A DNA stretch of 64,000 bases from positions 5,397,184 through 5,461,183 of the forward strand of contig CM039133.1 of the NCBI GenBank assembly GCA_022036555.1. The letters are read 5' to 3'. The stretch comes from Microstegium vimineum (Eukaryota; Streptophyta; Magnoliopsida; Poales; Poaceae). Positions 1 through 11,107 of the stretch are shown one piece after another. The translations under genes and the position numbers were made by a program. Below the pieces are notes generated by a model. It was not told where the DNA came from. It saw nothing but the letters and a program-made list of their open reading frames with translations, and ran no database searches. The stretch's first letter is position 1, and the number at the start of each line of letters is the position of its first letter.

Positions 1-1945
1 TTTGGCCAACTGCCGATCAAGCTCTGCTACTCCAAGGTGATAAAACCAAGGCAGACCATCTCCAGTGCTATGGACTGGAACAAAATCGTCAATCTTCCTC
101 CCAATGTCGATACGTCAGATATTGACTTATCCTCTTGGTCACCAACATCCTTCATCATGAATGAATATAAATTCTGGTGGCAAGAATGGAGATATCAATT
201 ATTTGCCAAGTCATCACACTACTATCGGCATATGATTGACGCCAACCACATCATCCCCGATGACGCAGTAAGTTTTTAATCCCGATGCATTCCTCATTAC
301 TTTATTCTTATCATTGGCATCTGACCTCCTTATGCTTGACAGGTTGACGATCCGATCCCTAAGATGAGCAATAGTGGCAAGCCCTTCAACCTTCGAATGA
401 TGAGTCCTATATCACTCATCGGCAATAAAGCCCCTACACTGGCTGCCTTCACCCCTCAGAAGGTACCCAAATCGACGCCTGCAAAAACCAAGGCTACATC
501 GGCTGCTGCTGCTGCCTTGACACGGGTTTTTGCAGTAAATCTCATCTTTACTTATATTGATCACATATTGCTTCATTGGCAACAGTTTACTTTATATAAC
601 CTGCACTAAACATTTTCAGGCAATGAGGTCATCGGCAGTTGTTCCAAACGTACAAACATCCCCAACTCCTGCTGCCGATGCCCCCCAGGCTTCATTGAAA
701 CGGGCTGGCTCTCCCACTGCCGCACCAAGGAAGAAAAGGCGCCTGAGATTAGCCATCCCATCTTCTCCATCAACTCCAGTCGCATCACCAACTGCCGACG
801 CGCCAACGGCAGAACCATCATCGACTCCTATCCCTGATCATCCACTGGACGACATCCCTGATCAGGAGACAACTCCACCCGCTGCAACAGCGGAGGCGAC
901 ATCGGCATCGACACCTTCACCAGCCAAAACCCCCGACGAGAGAACGGTGTCGCCACCACAGGAGCCAGCCACCACAGCGGAAGCAACACTAGCAGCAGCG
1001 CCACCAGTACCCACGGCGTCACCTACTTCTCCAACAGAAGCCCGCTCATCGGCAACGGCTACCGATCTCCAGGATGAAGTTGTACCAGCTGACATGCCAT
1101 GTCCTAGGCAAGAAATTCGCTTCAAGATGGTAAGTCGGTTACCTAAAAATTCGTAGTATAATCTTACGATCGACGCATTTTAACTTCTTCTTTTTCAGGC
1201 CCAAGATTCCCCGGACAACCTATTTTCCTTTGGCATCAACCCTCAAGAGGACGAACACCCAGAAGGCCCTGCTCCAGCAGACAGTCTGTTCTCCTTTGCC
1301 GTTAACATCCCTGATGAGGATGAGGACGAAGAAAATTCTGCTCCAGCTTTATCAATAGAGATCAAATCCAAGCTCGAAGCACTGCTTTCCTTGCTGCAAC
1401 AAGATACCTCCCAGCTCGTTCAGGATTCAACTGCAGCAAGGACAGCTTTCAAGGATATCCAAGGCCACCTCCCTGCCGATGCAGAAGAGATCCTCCTCCA
1501 AGCAGCATTTCTGGAAAGCAAACAACTCCAATACCAAAGGCTCTCCCGTCGCATAGCCGATAGGAATGCTCAATCCAAGCTTACAGAAGAAATGCTCAAG
1601 CACAAACACGTTTCCAATGAGAAGCATAAAGACATCGGTCAAGTAGAAGCTTCTGGCATTAATCTTGACCAAGAATTCATTCAGTTATCGGCAAGGAAAG
1701 AAGAGCTGCAGGCCGAACTAAGAAAAGTTGAAGAAGCCTTGAACGCAGTCAACCAAAAGAAAGCCCAACTGCCCGACACTATCAAAGTCCTACGTCAAGA
1801 AAGGGATAGCAACGCTCGACAAGCCATCGCTCTAAAGAGGAAGATCAGGTCGGTCGAAGGGACTGCCGACGCCGATGCCAAGGAGATGGAGGAAATAGAG
1901 CAAATTTGCCTGCGTGCGATATCAGCCATCCAATCCTTGTTGTAA
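1..1945 (+). CDS. Plant-mobile-domain-like protein, C-terminal part, four exons (antisense ORF of the Tat element)
   Basis: Four exons join in one frame: 1-267, 343-534, 620-1129 and 1199-1945. Introns start GTAAGT, GTAAAT and GTAAGT and end in CAG, all in phase 0. The frame is open from position 1, so the N-terminus lies outside the window; at least 571 codons are visible. The start resembles the end of the aminotransferase-like plant mobile domain (W-rich, ..FWWQEWRYQLF..). A Pro/Ala/Ser/Thr-rich low-complexity stretch and an acidic patch in exon 4 follow. The C-terminus is a Lys/Glu/Gln-rich predicted coiled coil (about 1390-1930). The gene runs tail-to-tail with the integrase, 116 bp apart. 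Domain assignment is by motif impression; the exon structure is read directly. Confidence 0.7.
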
Positions 1946-2061
1946 TTTATTGTATCGGCCGTTGTAACATTGATACTTGACTTGGCTTTGTAATATAATG
2001 TCAGTACATATTTACCAATGCTTAAATAACTTTTCCTCCCATCGGCATTCAAACGAGTACT

Positions 2062-3037
2062 CTATGCGTCTACCCAAATACTAGGGTAATATTTCTTCAA
2101 GTATTTACCATTGACTGCCCTAGAAAATGCAACTCCCTCGAGAGTTTCCAAAATATAGGCATTGCCAGAAGCAGACTATTTTATCCGATAAGGACCTTCC
2201 CAATTAGGAGACCATTTTCCAAACTTAGAACTCTTAGTCCCAATCGGTAAAATTAACTTCCATACCAGATCACCATTGGTAAATTGCTTCGCCTTTACCT
2301 TTTTATCATACCATCTGGCAACCCTCTTCTTATTCTCCTCAATGCTGATCAATGCCCTCAACCGATGACCTGCTAAGTCCTCTAACTCATCTTTCATCAG
2401 AGTAGCATAATCATCGCCTAGAGCCAGTTTTAATTTCCCAAGGCAGGACAGCATCGTGTCCATAGACCAACTGATACGGCGAGACTTTGGTTGCACCATG
2501 ACAAGCCATCCGATATGACCATAAGGCTTCATTTAACACCACATGCCACCTTCTAGGGTTTTCTTCAATCTTGCGTTTCATAAGCTTAATAACTCCCTTA
2601 TTAGTTGCTTCAGCCTGACCATTAGCCTAGACATAATAAGGAGAAGAGTTTAATACCTTGAACCACATACTAGCAGCAAATTCATCAAACTCTCCCGATG
2701 TGAACAAGGTTCCTTGATCGGTAGTAATAGTCTGAGGAATACCGAATCGGTAAACAATGTGTTCTTTAACAAAATCCACCATGTTTGCCGATGTCACCTT
2801 CTTCAAAGGAATTGCCTCAACTCATTTAGTGAAGTAATCGGTAGCGACAAGTATAAACTTATGCCCCTTACTCGATGGTGGATAAATCTGGCCGATGAGA
2901 TCAATAGCCCATCCTTTGAACGTCCAAGGCTTGATTATTGGATTCATTGCCGATGCAGGTGCCCTCTGTACGTTACCAAACTTCTGACAATCCTGATATC
3001 CCTTAAAATAGTTGAAGCAATCCTCAAGAATTGTCGG
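2062..3037 (-). pseudogene. Integrase core and C-terminal region of the Tat element (broken)
   Basis: Translated on the minus strand, this stretch gives a retroviral-type integrase. It includes an N-terminal QDCQKFGN piece that continues the zinc-binding region, a core with ..WAIDLIGQI.. and ..TDYFTKWVEA.., a TDQGTLF motif, and a downstream E within ..ANGQAEATNK... A C-terminal piece ends ..GPYRIK and continues to a stop at 2062-2064. Damage: TAG at the junction with RNase H (near 3038, where TGG is expected), TAG in the core (near 2631, where CAG is expected), a frame change near 2420, and TAG after GPYRIK. Integrase would insert the cDNA into the host genome, but this copy cannot be translated whole. 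Confidence 0.88.
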
Positions 3038-4177
3038 CTAATAATATCCATTCCGCCTGATCATCCACTTCATCTTGAATGCCGATTGATGTGCTCCACA
3101 TATACCTTCATGGATTTCGCCCATTAACTCCTTTGATTCCTCTTTACTAATGCATCTGAGCAAAACTCCATCAATCGTCCTATAATACAACTCATTGTCA
3201 AGGAGCACATACTTGGTGGCTTGGAACCTTAGACGCCTTTCAACCTTCTTAGACGGGTTCCTTAAGTAATCAGCAATTTCACTTCTCCAGTCATCGGTAA
3301 CCATTACCGATGTCATGACTTCTTGAATCGACTGATATCCTGAAGCATTCTGTGCTAACCGATTGGCCTCTTCGTTATGCAATCTAGGAATATGCTCAAG
3401 GCGGTACTCTTTGAATTCTTTTAATAACTGCAGGCATCTTTCATGGGCTGCAATTAAAGCTTCACTTCGGCATTCATATGTCCCAATCAATTGATTAATC
3501 ACCAACATAGAATCACCGAAGATCTCGACAGCATCGGCACGTACTTCCCTGAGTAATTCCAACCCCTTTAATAGAGCCTGATACTCAGCCTGATTGTTTG
3601 TCGAAGTAGCAACAATCGACAACGAAATCTCATACTTACATCCTCGAGGTGAAATCAAGAGAATACCGATACCTGCTCCGTCTTTGCACGTAGACCCATC
3701 AAAGAACAAAGTCCAAGGAGCAATCTCCACAGAGCTTACCATATTGCAATGCTGAGTAACAAAATCGGCCATTACCTGACCCTTAACAGCCTTAGCCGAT
3801 TCATACCTTAGGTCAAACTCTGAAAGTGCCAAAATCCACTTACCGATTCGTCCACTTAATATCGGCATTGACAGCATGTACTTAACCACATCATCTTTAC
3901 AAATAACTGTGCATTCAGCCAACAATAAATAATGCCTCAATTTGATACAAGAGAAATATAGACATAAGCACAACTTCTCTATGACCGAATACCTTATTTC
4001 AGCATCCACCAGTCTTCTGCTTAAATAATATATCACACGTTCTTTCCCTTCAAACTCTTGAATTAAGGCCGACCCGATAACACTGTCATCGGCAGACAAA
4101 TACAACTTGAAAGACTTTCCGTGTTGAGGTGGAACCAAGACTGGAGGGTTCACCAAATATTTCTTGATCTCCTCCAA
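3038..4177 (-). pseudogene. Dual RNase H region and integrase zinc-binding start, Tat element
   Basis: A 379-codon open stretch. Residues 1-130 are the Ty3-type RNase H connected to the reverse transcriptase (..FKLYLSADDSVIGSAL..). Residues about 150-270 form a second RNase H of the archaeal/plant type: ..FFDGSTCKDGAGIG.., ..NNQAEYQALLKGLELL.., ..IFGDSMLVINQL.. and ..HNEEANRLAQ.. supply the expected acidic residues (D, E, D and a late N/D position). The last 60 residues enter the integrase H-H-C-C region (..HEGICGAHQSAFK..). It is in the same frame as the reverse transcriptase, separated by TGA at 4201-4199, where the family has Trp. This second RNase H is what places the element in Tat. Confidence 0.9.
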
Positions 4178-4198
4178 GGCTAACTGATGTTCCTCTTT

Positions 4199-5269
4199 TC
4201 ATATAAACTCTTGATCGGCTTTCAGCTTCAACAATGGACTAAAAGATCTAATCTTACCAGATAAGTTAGATATAAATCTTCTAATGAAGTTAATTTTGCC
4301 GATCAAGGACTGCAGCTCAGTCTTGTTTGTAGGAGCAACTACTTTATTAATTGCATCAATAGATTTTCTGCCGATCTCAATGCCTCTTTGATGCACCATA
4401 AAACCTAGAAATTGACCTGTCGATACACCAAATGCACACTTGTTAGGATTCATTTTCAACCCATGTTCCCTTGTGCACTCTAAGATCTTTCGCAAATCGG
4501 CAAGATGCTTGTCAAAATTTCCAGATTTAACCACCACATCATCAATATAGATTTCAACTATCGTGCCGATGTACTTATGAAAGATAAAATTCATTGCTCT
4601 CTGATAAGTAGCACCGACATTCTTCAAGCCAAATGTCATGACAAACCATTCAAATAAACCGACATGACCTGGACACCTGAAAGCAGTCTTGGATATGTCT
4701 TCTTCAGCCATGAATATTTGATTGTATCCAGCATTACCATCCATAAAACTAATGATTTGATGTCCAGCAGCAACATCAATCAGCAGATCGGCAACGGCCA
4801 TCGGGCAGCCATCCATCGGCGTAGCCTTGTTAAGATTCCTGAAATCAATACAAACACGAAGTTTTCCATTTTTCTTGTAAACAGGAACCACATTAGAAAT
4901 CCACTCGGCATATCGGCATTGCCGAATAAATCCAGCTTCAATTAACTTTGTAATTTCAGCCTTAATGTCAGGTAAAATATTCGGATTGCATCGGCGTGCA
5001 GGTTGCCGATGTGGTTGGAAACCAGACTTAATAGGTAACCGATGTTCATCTATCGATTGGTCTTAACCAGGCATTTCCGTATAATCCCAAGCAAAATTAT
5101 CTTTGTATTCCTTTAATAAATCAGTCAACTGTTGTTTACATTGGGAATCTAAATTAGTACTAATAAAAGTAGGCCTATGTTTACTACCATCGCCGATGTC
5201 TATCTCAAGTAAATCATCGGCGGATGTGAAGCCCTGTCCTAGTTTCCCATCATCAGCGAACTGATCCAT
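4199..5269 (-). pseudogene. Reverse transcriptase of the Tat element (broken)
   Basis: The 5269-5063 segment is the linker after protease (..NFAWDYTEMPG) and ends in TAA. The same frame then continues through ..VVPVYKKNGKLRVCIDFRNLN.. to the catalytic YIDDVVVKS at roughly residues 110-118 of the 4891-4199 segment. ..FGLKNVGATYQRAMN.. and ..NPNKCAFGV.. are the usual flanking blocks. The enzyme copies element RNA to cDNA in cytoplasmic particles. The in-frame TAA and the terminal TGA, plus a frame change against protease at about 5269, make it non-functional here. Confidence 0.93.
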
Positions 5270-6720
5270 TAAAACTCTTCTTCAGGACCGACTGCTTGGA
5301 TTGGTTTAATGCGGTAATCGGCAACTTTGAGGAATTCCGTGTCCCAAGCTTCACCTGATATGCATCTGGTCTGCTCATAAGTTTCCGATTCTGCCGACGC
5401 AACGATCGATGGGGTTTCACTTCGAACGACTTCAATCTTGTCTCCAACCCACTGCACAAGGCTCTGATGCATGGTGGAAGGAATACAACAATTGGCGTGG
5501 ATCCAATCCCTTCCAAGGACCAAGTTGTAAGTGCCATTGCCACTGATTACAAAAAATGTTGTCGGCAAAGTTTTACTGTCGATGGTTAACTCAACACATA
5601 TGGCCCCTATGGCTGGCGACACATTACCCTCAAAATCTTTGAGCTTCATGTCCGTCTTGACTAAATCTTGGTCGCCTTTCCCAAGCTTTCTGAACATGAC
5701 GTACGGCATTATGTTGATTCAAGCCCCACCATCCACCAACATCTTGGTCACGGGCTGCCCATCTACTTTGCCTTTAACGAACAAAGCCCTTAAGTGCTGC
5801 CTCTCACCATCAGTAGGCTTTTCAAAGATAGTCGCCATCGGATCTAACACCAATTGTGCCATTTCAGTAGTCTCTTCGTCGCTGACAGGTGCCATGAATT
5901 CCATCGGCAACACAATCACCATGTTGATTTCTGCCGATGGATCCCTGTCCTTACGTTTCGGCCTCCACTCCCTAACTGGGGAGTCTTGTGCTGGATTTTC
6001 ACCGCAATATAGATCGTTCCGGCGTTCGCGCTGCATCCTCCTTTTTTGATTCTTGGTCAGACCCTTAGGGCACCATTGAGGAAGTTTAGTTTTCCAAACA
6101 GGTTGGTGTCACCTTTCATTGCTTGTATCAACATCACTCCTGATGTTTGGATCTCTGGAGAATACTTCTTCATTAGGCACTCTTGGGTTGGCCATCTCCT
6201 CCAGCTCCTCTTGATTAACGCGCCCACCAAGCCTGTCGTGCGCGCTGAGCTTGCCCCCCAGCCAGTTATGTGCCGATTTCTTCTCTCTGAGCGGTTCAGC
6301 ATACCTGGGTGCTCGATCATCAAAACAAGGTTTCTTACCTGACCGATCGGCAGCATAGTACCCATTGCATTCAGGACAATTATCAGCAGTAGGGAGCTTG
6401 ATGCCCTCTTCCCAGCAGTGAACGAAGAAAGGACACTTCCAGTGGTCCTTATGCCGAAGCCACTCTTGATGTTCTTCTTCTTCTTGCCGATATCGCTCTT
6501 CACGCGATTGCCGATAGTCTGGCCTTGGCTGCTTATGCGTGATTATAACACCAGGATCCCTATTGGCACTGCTACCTTCATTGGCAACTTTCTTACCTTT
6601 CCTGTCATCGGTAAACCTTCTTACGTCGCGCTCAGCTACTTGGTGGTTGGGATCTACCGATGCGTTCTTCCTGGCAGCTTCCGATGTCAACTCGCTAGTC
6701 TTGCCACTAGTTTCCACCAT
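5269..6720 (-). pseudogene. Gag/pol linker and aspartic protease of the Tat element (broken)
   Basis: Segments at 6720-6109, 6036-5719 and 5709-5269 share one frame; a short stretch near 6110-6060 reads only in another frame, so small indels are present. A zinc-binding motif of CPFF..C..C..C type (..WKCPFFVHCWEEG.. and ..NCPECNGYY..) is at residues 94-125 of the first segment. The protease active site reads ..KMLVDGGA and is followed at once by a stop, then ..INIMPYVMFRKLG... A downstream ..LVLGRDWIHANCCIPST.. is the conserved protease flap and end region. The protease cleaves the Gag-Pol polyprotein. Confidence 0.85.
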
Positions 6721-6758
6721 ATTATTTGGAAACGGTGCTGATCAATCTTCATCGATTT

Positions 6759-8975
6759 CTAGACTTTAGAATTTTCAAATTTGATTCGTCCAGATTCAAT
6801 CTCGGATTGCAGTTGCTGCCTAAACACCTTGCAATCATTGGTACTATGCGAAGTTGCATTGTGCCACTTGCAGTACCTGATCTTCTTGAGCTCCTCGGCC
6901 GATGGAATTACTTGGTTGGGCGCCAACTTGATTCGCCCTTCTTGAAGTAATAATTCAAACATCCTATCGGCCTTGGTGACATCAAATGTGAACCTTTCAA
7001 CTTCCTTCTGGCCAAATGGACAAGACACAGGCTTCTTATCCTTTACCCACTCAGCCGCCCTGATGTCTAACTCCTCATCTGACCCAGAATCTTCTTCTTG
7101 CCCGATGAAGGTCACCTTCTTATTCCAAGTCTTTTTCGGCTCAAAAGCTTTGACGTCTTGATCAGCAATTCTTTGCACCAGATGACTTCAGCTTTCAAAC
7201 TCTTGAGACGCATATTTATCTTTATTATGTGGTAGTAGTCCTTGGAAAGCCAAATCTGCCAGTTGCCGATCATCAAGTACCAGGCTATAGCATTTATTCT
7301 TTACATCTCGCAGCCTCTGAACAAAGTTTTCTACCGATTCATCATTGCGTTGCCTCAGCTTAACCAAATCAGTAATCTTCTTCTCATGTATGCCAGCGAA
7401 GAAGTATTTGTGAAACTGCCTCTCTAGATCGGCCCATGTAATCACAGAATTTGGAGGCAATGATATAAACCATGTAAATGCCGATCCAGACAACGATGAA
7501 GAGAACAATCTCACCCTCAGTTCCTCTCTGCTGGCCGCTTCTCCACACTGGATAATGAAGCGGTTGATATGCTCCATTGTTGATGTTTCATCTTGGCCGG
7601 AGAACTTGGTAAAATTAGGCACTTTGTACCGATTTGGGAGGGGAATTAAATCATATGCAGGAGGATACAGTGTCCGATAAGAGTATGTGTTCACCTTGGG
7701 TTTGATGCCGAACTGTTCTTTCATTACTTCGGCAGTCTTATCGGTCCAATATGCATCCTGCTCTTGCCAACTCATTGGCTGGTTGTTGACTGGTGGAGCC
7801 GGCTGATGCGCCTCTTCAGGTCTTGGTAGAAGATAATTCGAAGTAATTGGCATGGGCACAACACCAGTCACCTGGACACTATGCATCGGTTGACTTACCG
7901 ATGGGTAATTCCGCATACTCATTGGATTGTGTTGTGGCATTACATTCATCGGTTGCTGTACCGATGTTCCATTCTGCATGTTGGCTGGACTTCCACACTG
8001 ATACATTAGCACGCCAGGTTGTTGAACCGGCAGTTGACTAGCCCATCTAGGATTATAAATCATCGACATGTGACTTACCGATGGCTGATAGCTAACCGGC
8101 GCCTGCTGCTCTTGCACCTTGGGGTAATCAGTGAATTGGCCACCTTGATGGATCGGCACTCTAGCTTGAGGGTTCACCAGCATGGATTGACTTCCAGCTG
8201 CTATGTTTTGTTGCATCGACATAGAGCTTGCCGATGGTGGCATCAGAGGTATTTTAGGAACCACATGAAAATCTTCTGATGGCACTTCTACAGTTGGAGA
8301 GGACGCAGAGTAATGCATCATAGGGACCACCGGCTGTGATTGCGTTGCCGATGCCATAGAGCCCTTCCAAGCTGAGCTATCTCCCTGCACCAGATTAGAA
8401 CCAGCAGGTAGATTTGAAGGCATACCGTATCCCCACCAGTTAGTGGGAGCTGATTGACTCTGGATAGCAGGTCCTGAAATTGCTGACGCCACTGTATCTT
8501 CATTGAGCTTGGTGACGCTGCCAGGATTCGGCCTTGGCGGTGTAGCCACATCGGCAGACGGTTCCACGGGAGTGGAAGACGTCATTGGGGCTGCCAATGG
8601 GCTTATAGATGCCGATCCAGGTTGATGATACGCTGGACCAACATATTGAGGTGCATGTCCTTCTTTGAATGATTGCATGACAGCATTGTAGACAGTATTG
8701 GACAGCACGCTGGAGTGGCTAATTAATGCTTGACTTAGAGCAGAATTAACCATCGCTTGCAACTTACCAGGATTGGCGTCATACGTAACCTGCCGTGGCA
8801 ACGGCGGATCTTGCTTCTGGATTGCTTCGCCGCTCCTGCTTAGGCTGAAGGATTTCAGATACAATTGCTTGTACTCCTCCATAGCCCGCTCCATGGCCAG
8901 CCTCTGATCATCTTTTAGATCGGCCTCGGAAACTTCGATGACGTTCCTCTGGTTGACGTCGGAGTTATCACCCAT
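6759..8975 (-). pseudogene. Gag of the Tat element (one in-frame stop, then TAG)
   Basis: I take the ATG at 8975 (MGDNSDVNQRNV..), 26 nt inside the primer site, as the start; the open frame itself extends further into the LTR. The protein has a long Gln/Pro/Met/Ser-rich N-terminal half. A retrotransposon capsid domain follows near the end (..MEHINRFIIQCGEAA.., ..FTWFISLPPNSV.., ..LERQFHKYFF..). A TGA at 7190-7188 interrupts the frame, which continues through ..FEPKKTWNKKVTFIG.. to a TAG at 6759-6761. The next conserved block is then found in a different frame from about 6735, so a one-base indel has occurred. Gag forms the particle shell. Confidence 0.88.
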
Positions 8976-9000
8976 GATAGATGTAGAATCTGTATAATCG

Positions 9001-9018
9001 GTCCCACTGGGCGTGCCA
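9001..9018 (-). promoter_or_regulatory. Primer binding site of the Tat element
   Basis: Minus strand reads TGGCACGCCCAGTGGGAC, starting eight bases inside the LTR end (9026). This is the usual location and general form of a tRNA-complementary primer site in grass Tat elements. I did not assign the tRNA species. Confidence 0.8.
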
Positions 9019-9025
9019 AAAGAGG

Positions 9026-10043
9026 TGTTGACACAAAAAGCGTCAGAATCCGCGAACACCTCGGGTTATTACCCGAAATCGATATCCAAGGGGTGTGCTA
9101 GTCGATTTGACCAGTTAATCGACAAGGACGATAACTAGAACAAAATCCAAGCAAGACAACGGCGATACGCCCGGATGTCAGAACTCAGAATTGATCAGGA
9201 TAACTAGAGCGGAGCTAAACGAGACAACAACGATGCGCCCGGATATCAAAGCTCAGAGGTACTCCCACGCGGAACTTGCAAGGGTTTGACGGAGATCAGG
9301 GTGATGCAGCCCGTCGAAGCTTGAAGAACTCGTAGATAAACTAAGACTAATGCAAAAAGGATAAATTGCAGTAAAAGTAGAATAAGAGTAAATTGATTTG
9401 ATTTTGATAGGATTGATTCTTTTACACGCAGCCCTTGGGCACATATTTATACTCCCGCATAGAGAGTTGTACAGAGAGACGACCCGTATCTTTCCTAAAA
9501 CAAACTCTCAACTTTAAGGAAACTGACTCGCGCAGGAGTCGGATCTAAAATAACAATATTATTTTCCTAAACAAACACGCCTATTTTAAAGGAAAACAAA
9601 CGACTCATGCGAGAGTCAGACTCAAACTACTATAATAATACTGGTATAAAATCTCCAGTTTTCTTATATCTTCGCTTCGATGAAAACTTTCCATCGGCAG
9701 ACTGCTTCAATCCGCTACTTCCTTCTTTCACCACCGGCAATCCTTCACTGTCGTCAACCGCCAAGTCATCCTGTGCCTATCGGCACTCCACACCTATCGG
9801 CAATCGACATCGGCAACATCCCTTCATCGGCAATCGGCAACTTTGCAATCCTAATGACCTGACTTCACCAATCAACCTCTATTGGCAAGAACCATCCAGC
9901 TTTCATCAGCAACACACTTAGCCTTCTTACAGCGCACTCCCATCGGTAATACTAACCTATGATTTCCCGATACCGATGGAAAATGACTGCCGATCAACAC
10001 AAGTCTTAGCTCATTTGACATGTGCCGAAAAACGGTGTCAACA
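9026..10043 (-). repeat. 5' LTR of the Tat element (1,018 bp)
   Basis: On the minus strand it starts TGTTGACACC at 10043 and ends GTGTCAACA at 9026, an inverted terminal pair of TG..CA type. A TATAAATA box lies at 9451-9444 on the minus strand, a plausible transcription start region. Two imperfect tandem units of about 65 bp (9130-9198 and 9199-9258) share GATAACTAGA..GCCCGGAT..TC. The other LTR is outside the window, so divergence and age cannot be estimated. Confidence 0.88.
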
Positions 10044-10646
10044 ACTACAAAGTTGCATAATACTTTGTGATATAGAAATTTTATTCGGGTTGTTTCTGCA
10101 TCCAAGGTTGTTTGAATAATTCCAATTTGATCAAATTTGAGTCATTCAAAAGTAGTTTTTCATAATAAAATGACTTTCAATGAAAATATTGTCAACTAAA
10201 AAGTTATATAACTTTTTAGGATATGCCATTTTTGTTTTAGTTGTTTCACCTTCTATGGAGGCCACTTGTCCCAAGATCCCAAGAAACTCATCCAATGCTA
10301 GGGATGCTAGAGTTTTCTATTGCCCGGAGGCCCACTGAAGTTTATGCCTAAGCCAACTACCCAAGGCCGTGAGATGGGCTTTTTGGGACACCTGGTTTTC
10401 ATACAAGATGGATATTGACGCAGCTGTAGGTGCATCCGTGCATGCAGGGAGCCTGCACCCAATTTGGCTTAACAATAAACTAAGTCTGCACCCATGGCCT
10501 CGGCGGGGCACCGCCTCCGGCCCTGCCCGAACGGCAGCATGGGCACGGCGGTCGCCGCCGGACCTTGCCACCATTGTCTCCATCCAAGAATCGCTCCGTC
10601 CTGAACTCATCTGGCGCACCCATATGCCACTGGTCCCCGCTAGATC
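10044..10646. other. Intergenic or captured sequence without a recognisable gene
   Basis: The left part (10044-10320) is AT-rich and contains an AAGTTATATAACTTTT-like module related to the repeated module at 12.1 and 47.4 kb. The right part (10320-10646) is GC-rich and gene-like in composition, but no frame gives a family I recognise. It continues after the MITE at 11036-11107, as if one unit had been split by that insertion. Confidence 0.5.
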
Positions 10647-11035
10647 CACTACTAGAGAACAGACCTTTCCTCGATGTGCTTTAGTCTCGGAAAATTTTAC
10701 GTCCGTGACTAATAGATCTTTAGTCCCGGTTGGTAACATCAACCGGAGCTAAAAAGTCTCCTTTAGTCCCGATTGGTGTTACGAACCGGGATTAAAGTTC
10801 CCTCGATGAGTGGGTTCAAAAGGGAAGAATTCCATCTATTAACAAATAAGTTGAGTAGGTGGGGTGGTTTGTGCGCGCGAGGCGGTCTAAGGTTCCATTC
10901 TCATGGAACCTAATAGTGGCGCGAGACTTTATTTTTTTTAAAGTAAAATTTAGTCCCGGATTGGTTGTCCCGGTTGGGAAAACCGGGACTAAAGACCTAT
11001 TTTGACCAGGGTTAAAGGCCACATGTGTAGTAGTG
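10647..11035. mobile_element. Non-autonomous CACTA element (MITE), 389 bp
   Basis: Starts CACTACTAGAGAACAG and ends TGTGTAGTAGTG, giving CACTACTA.. terminal inverted repeats. The interior is packed with subterminal units TTTAGTCCCGGTTGGT and the inverse ACCGGGACTAAAG. Flanking triplets are ATC and ATT, an imperfect 3-bp target duplication. There is no transposase gene. Its right-end terminus, read inward (CACTACTACACATGTGGCC), closely matches the left terminus of the coding CACTA at 57132, so both belong to one family. Confidence 0.85.
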
Positions 11036-11107
11036 ATTGCCCAGGCCTTCATGAGGATCATGATGCCTCGCCACACATGGAACCCAGCCGCCGGCGCTGC
11101 AGTCCTC

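Larger units (their letters stand above)
1..10043 (-). mobile_element. Ty3/gypsy retrotransposon, Tat lineage, 3' part outside window
   Basis: Reading on the minus strand the order is 5' LTR (10043-9026), primer site, gag, protease, reverse transcriptase, two RNase H regions and integrase (ending at 2062). After these comes an antisense spliced gene at 1-1945. A second, archaeal-like RNase H after the first and an extra antisense ORF between pol and the 3' LTR are known traits of the Tat/Ogre lineage. The 3' LTR and the second target duplication would lie left of position 1. The coding frame is interrupted by many stops and several frameshifts, so the copy is not autonomous. The hexamer ATCGGC/GCCGAT is strikingly frequent across the whole element, LTR included. 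Confidence 0.93.

Noticed and set aside
10317..10752. Open frames of 127-141 codons in the GC-rich segment
   Set aside because: No family motif in either strand, and one frame runs into the CACTA MITE.
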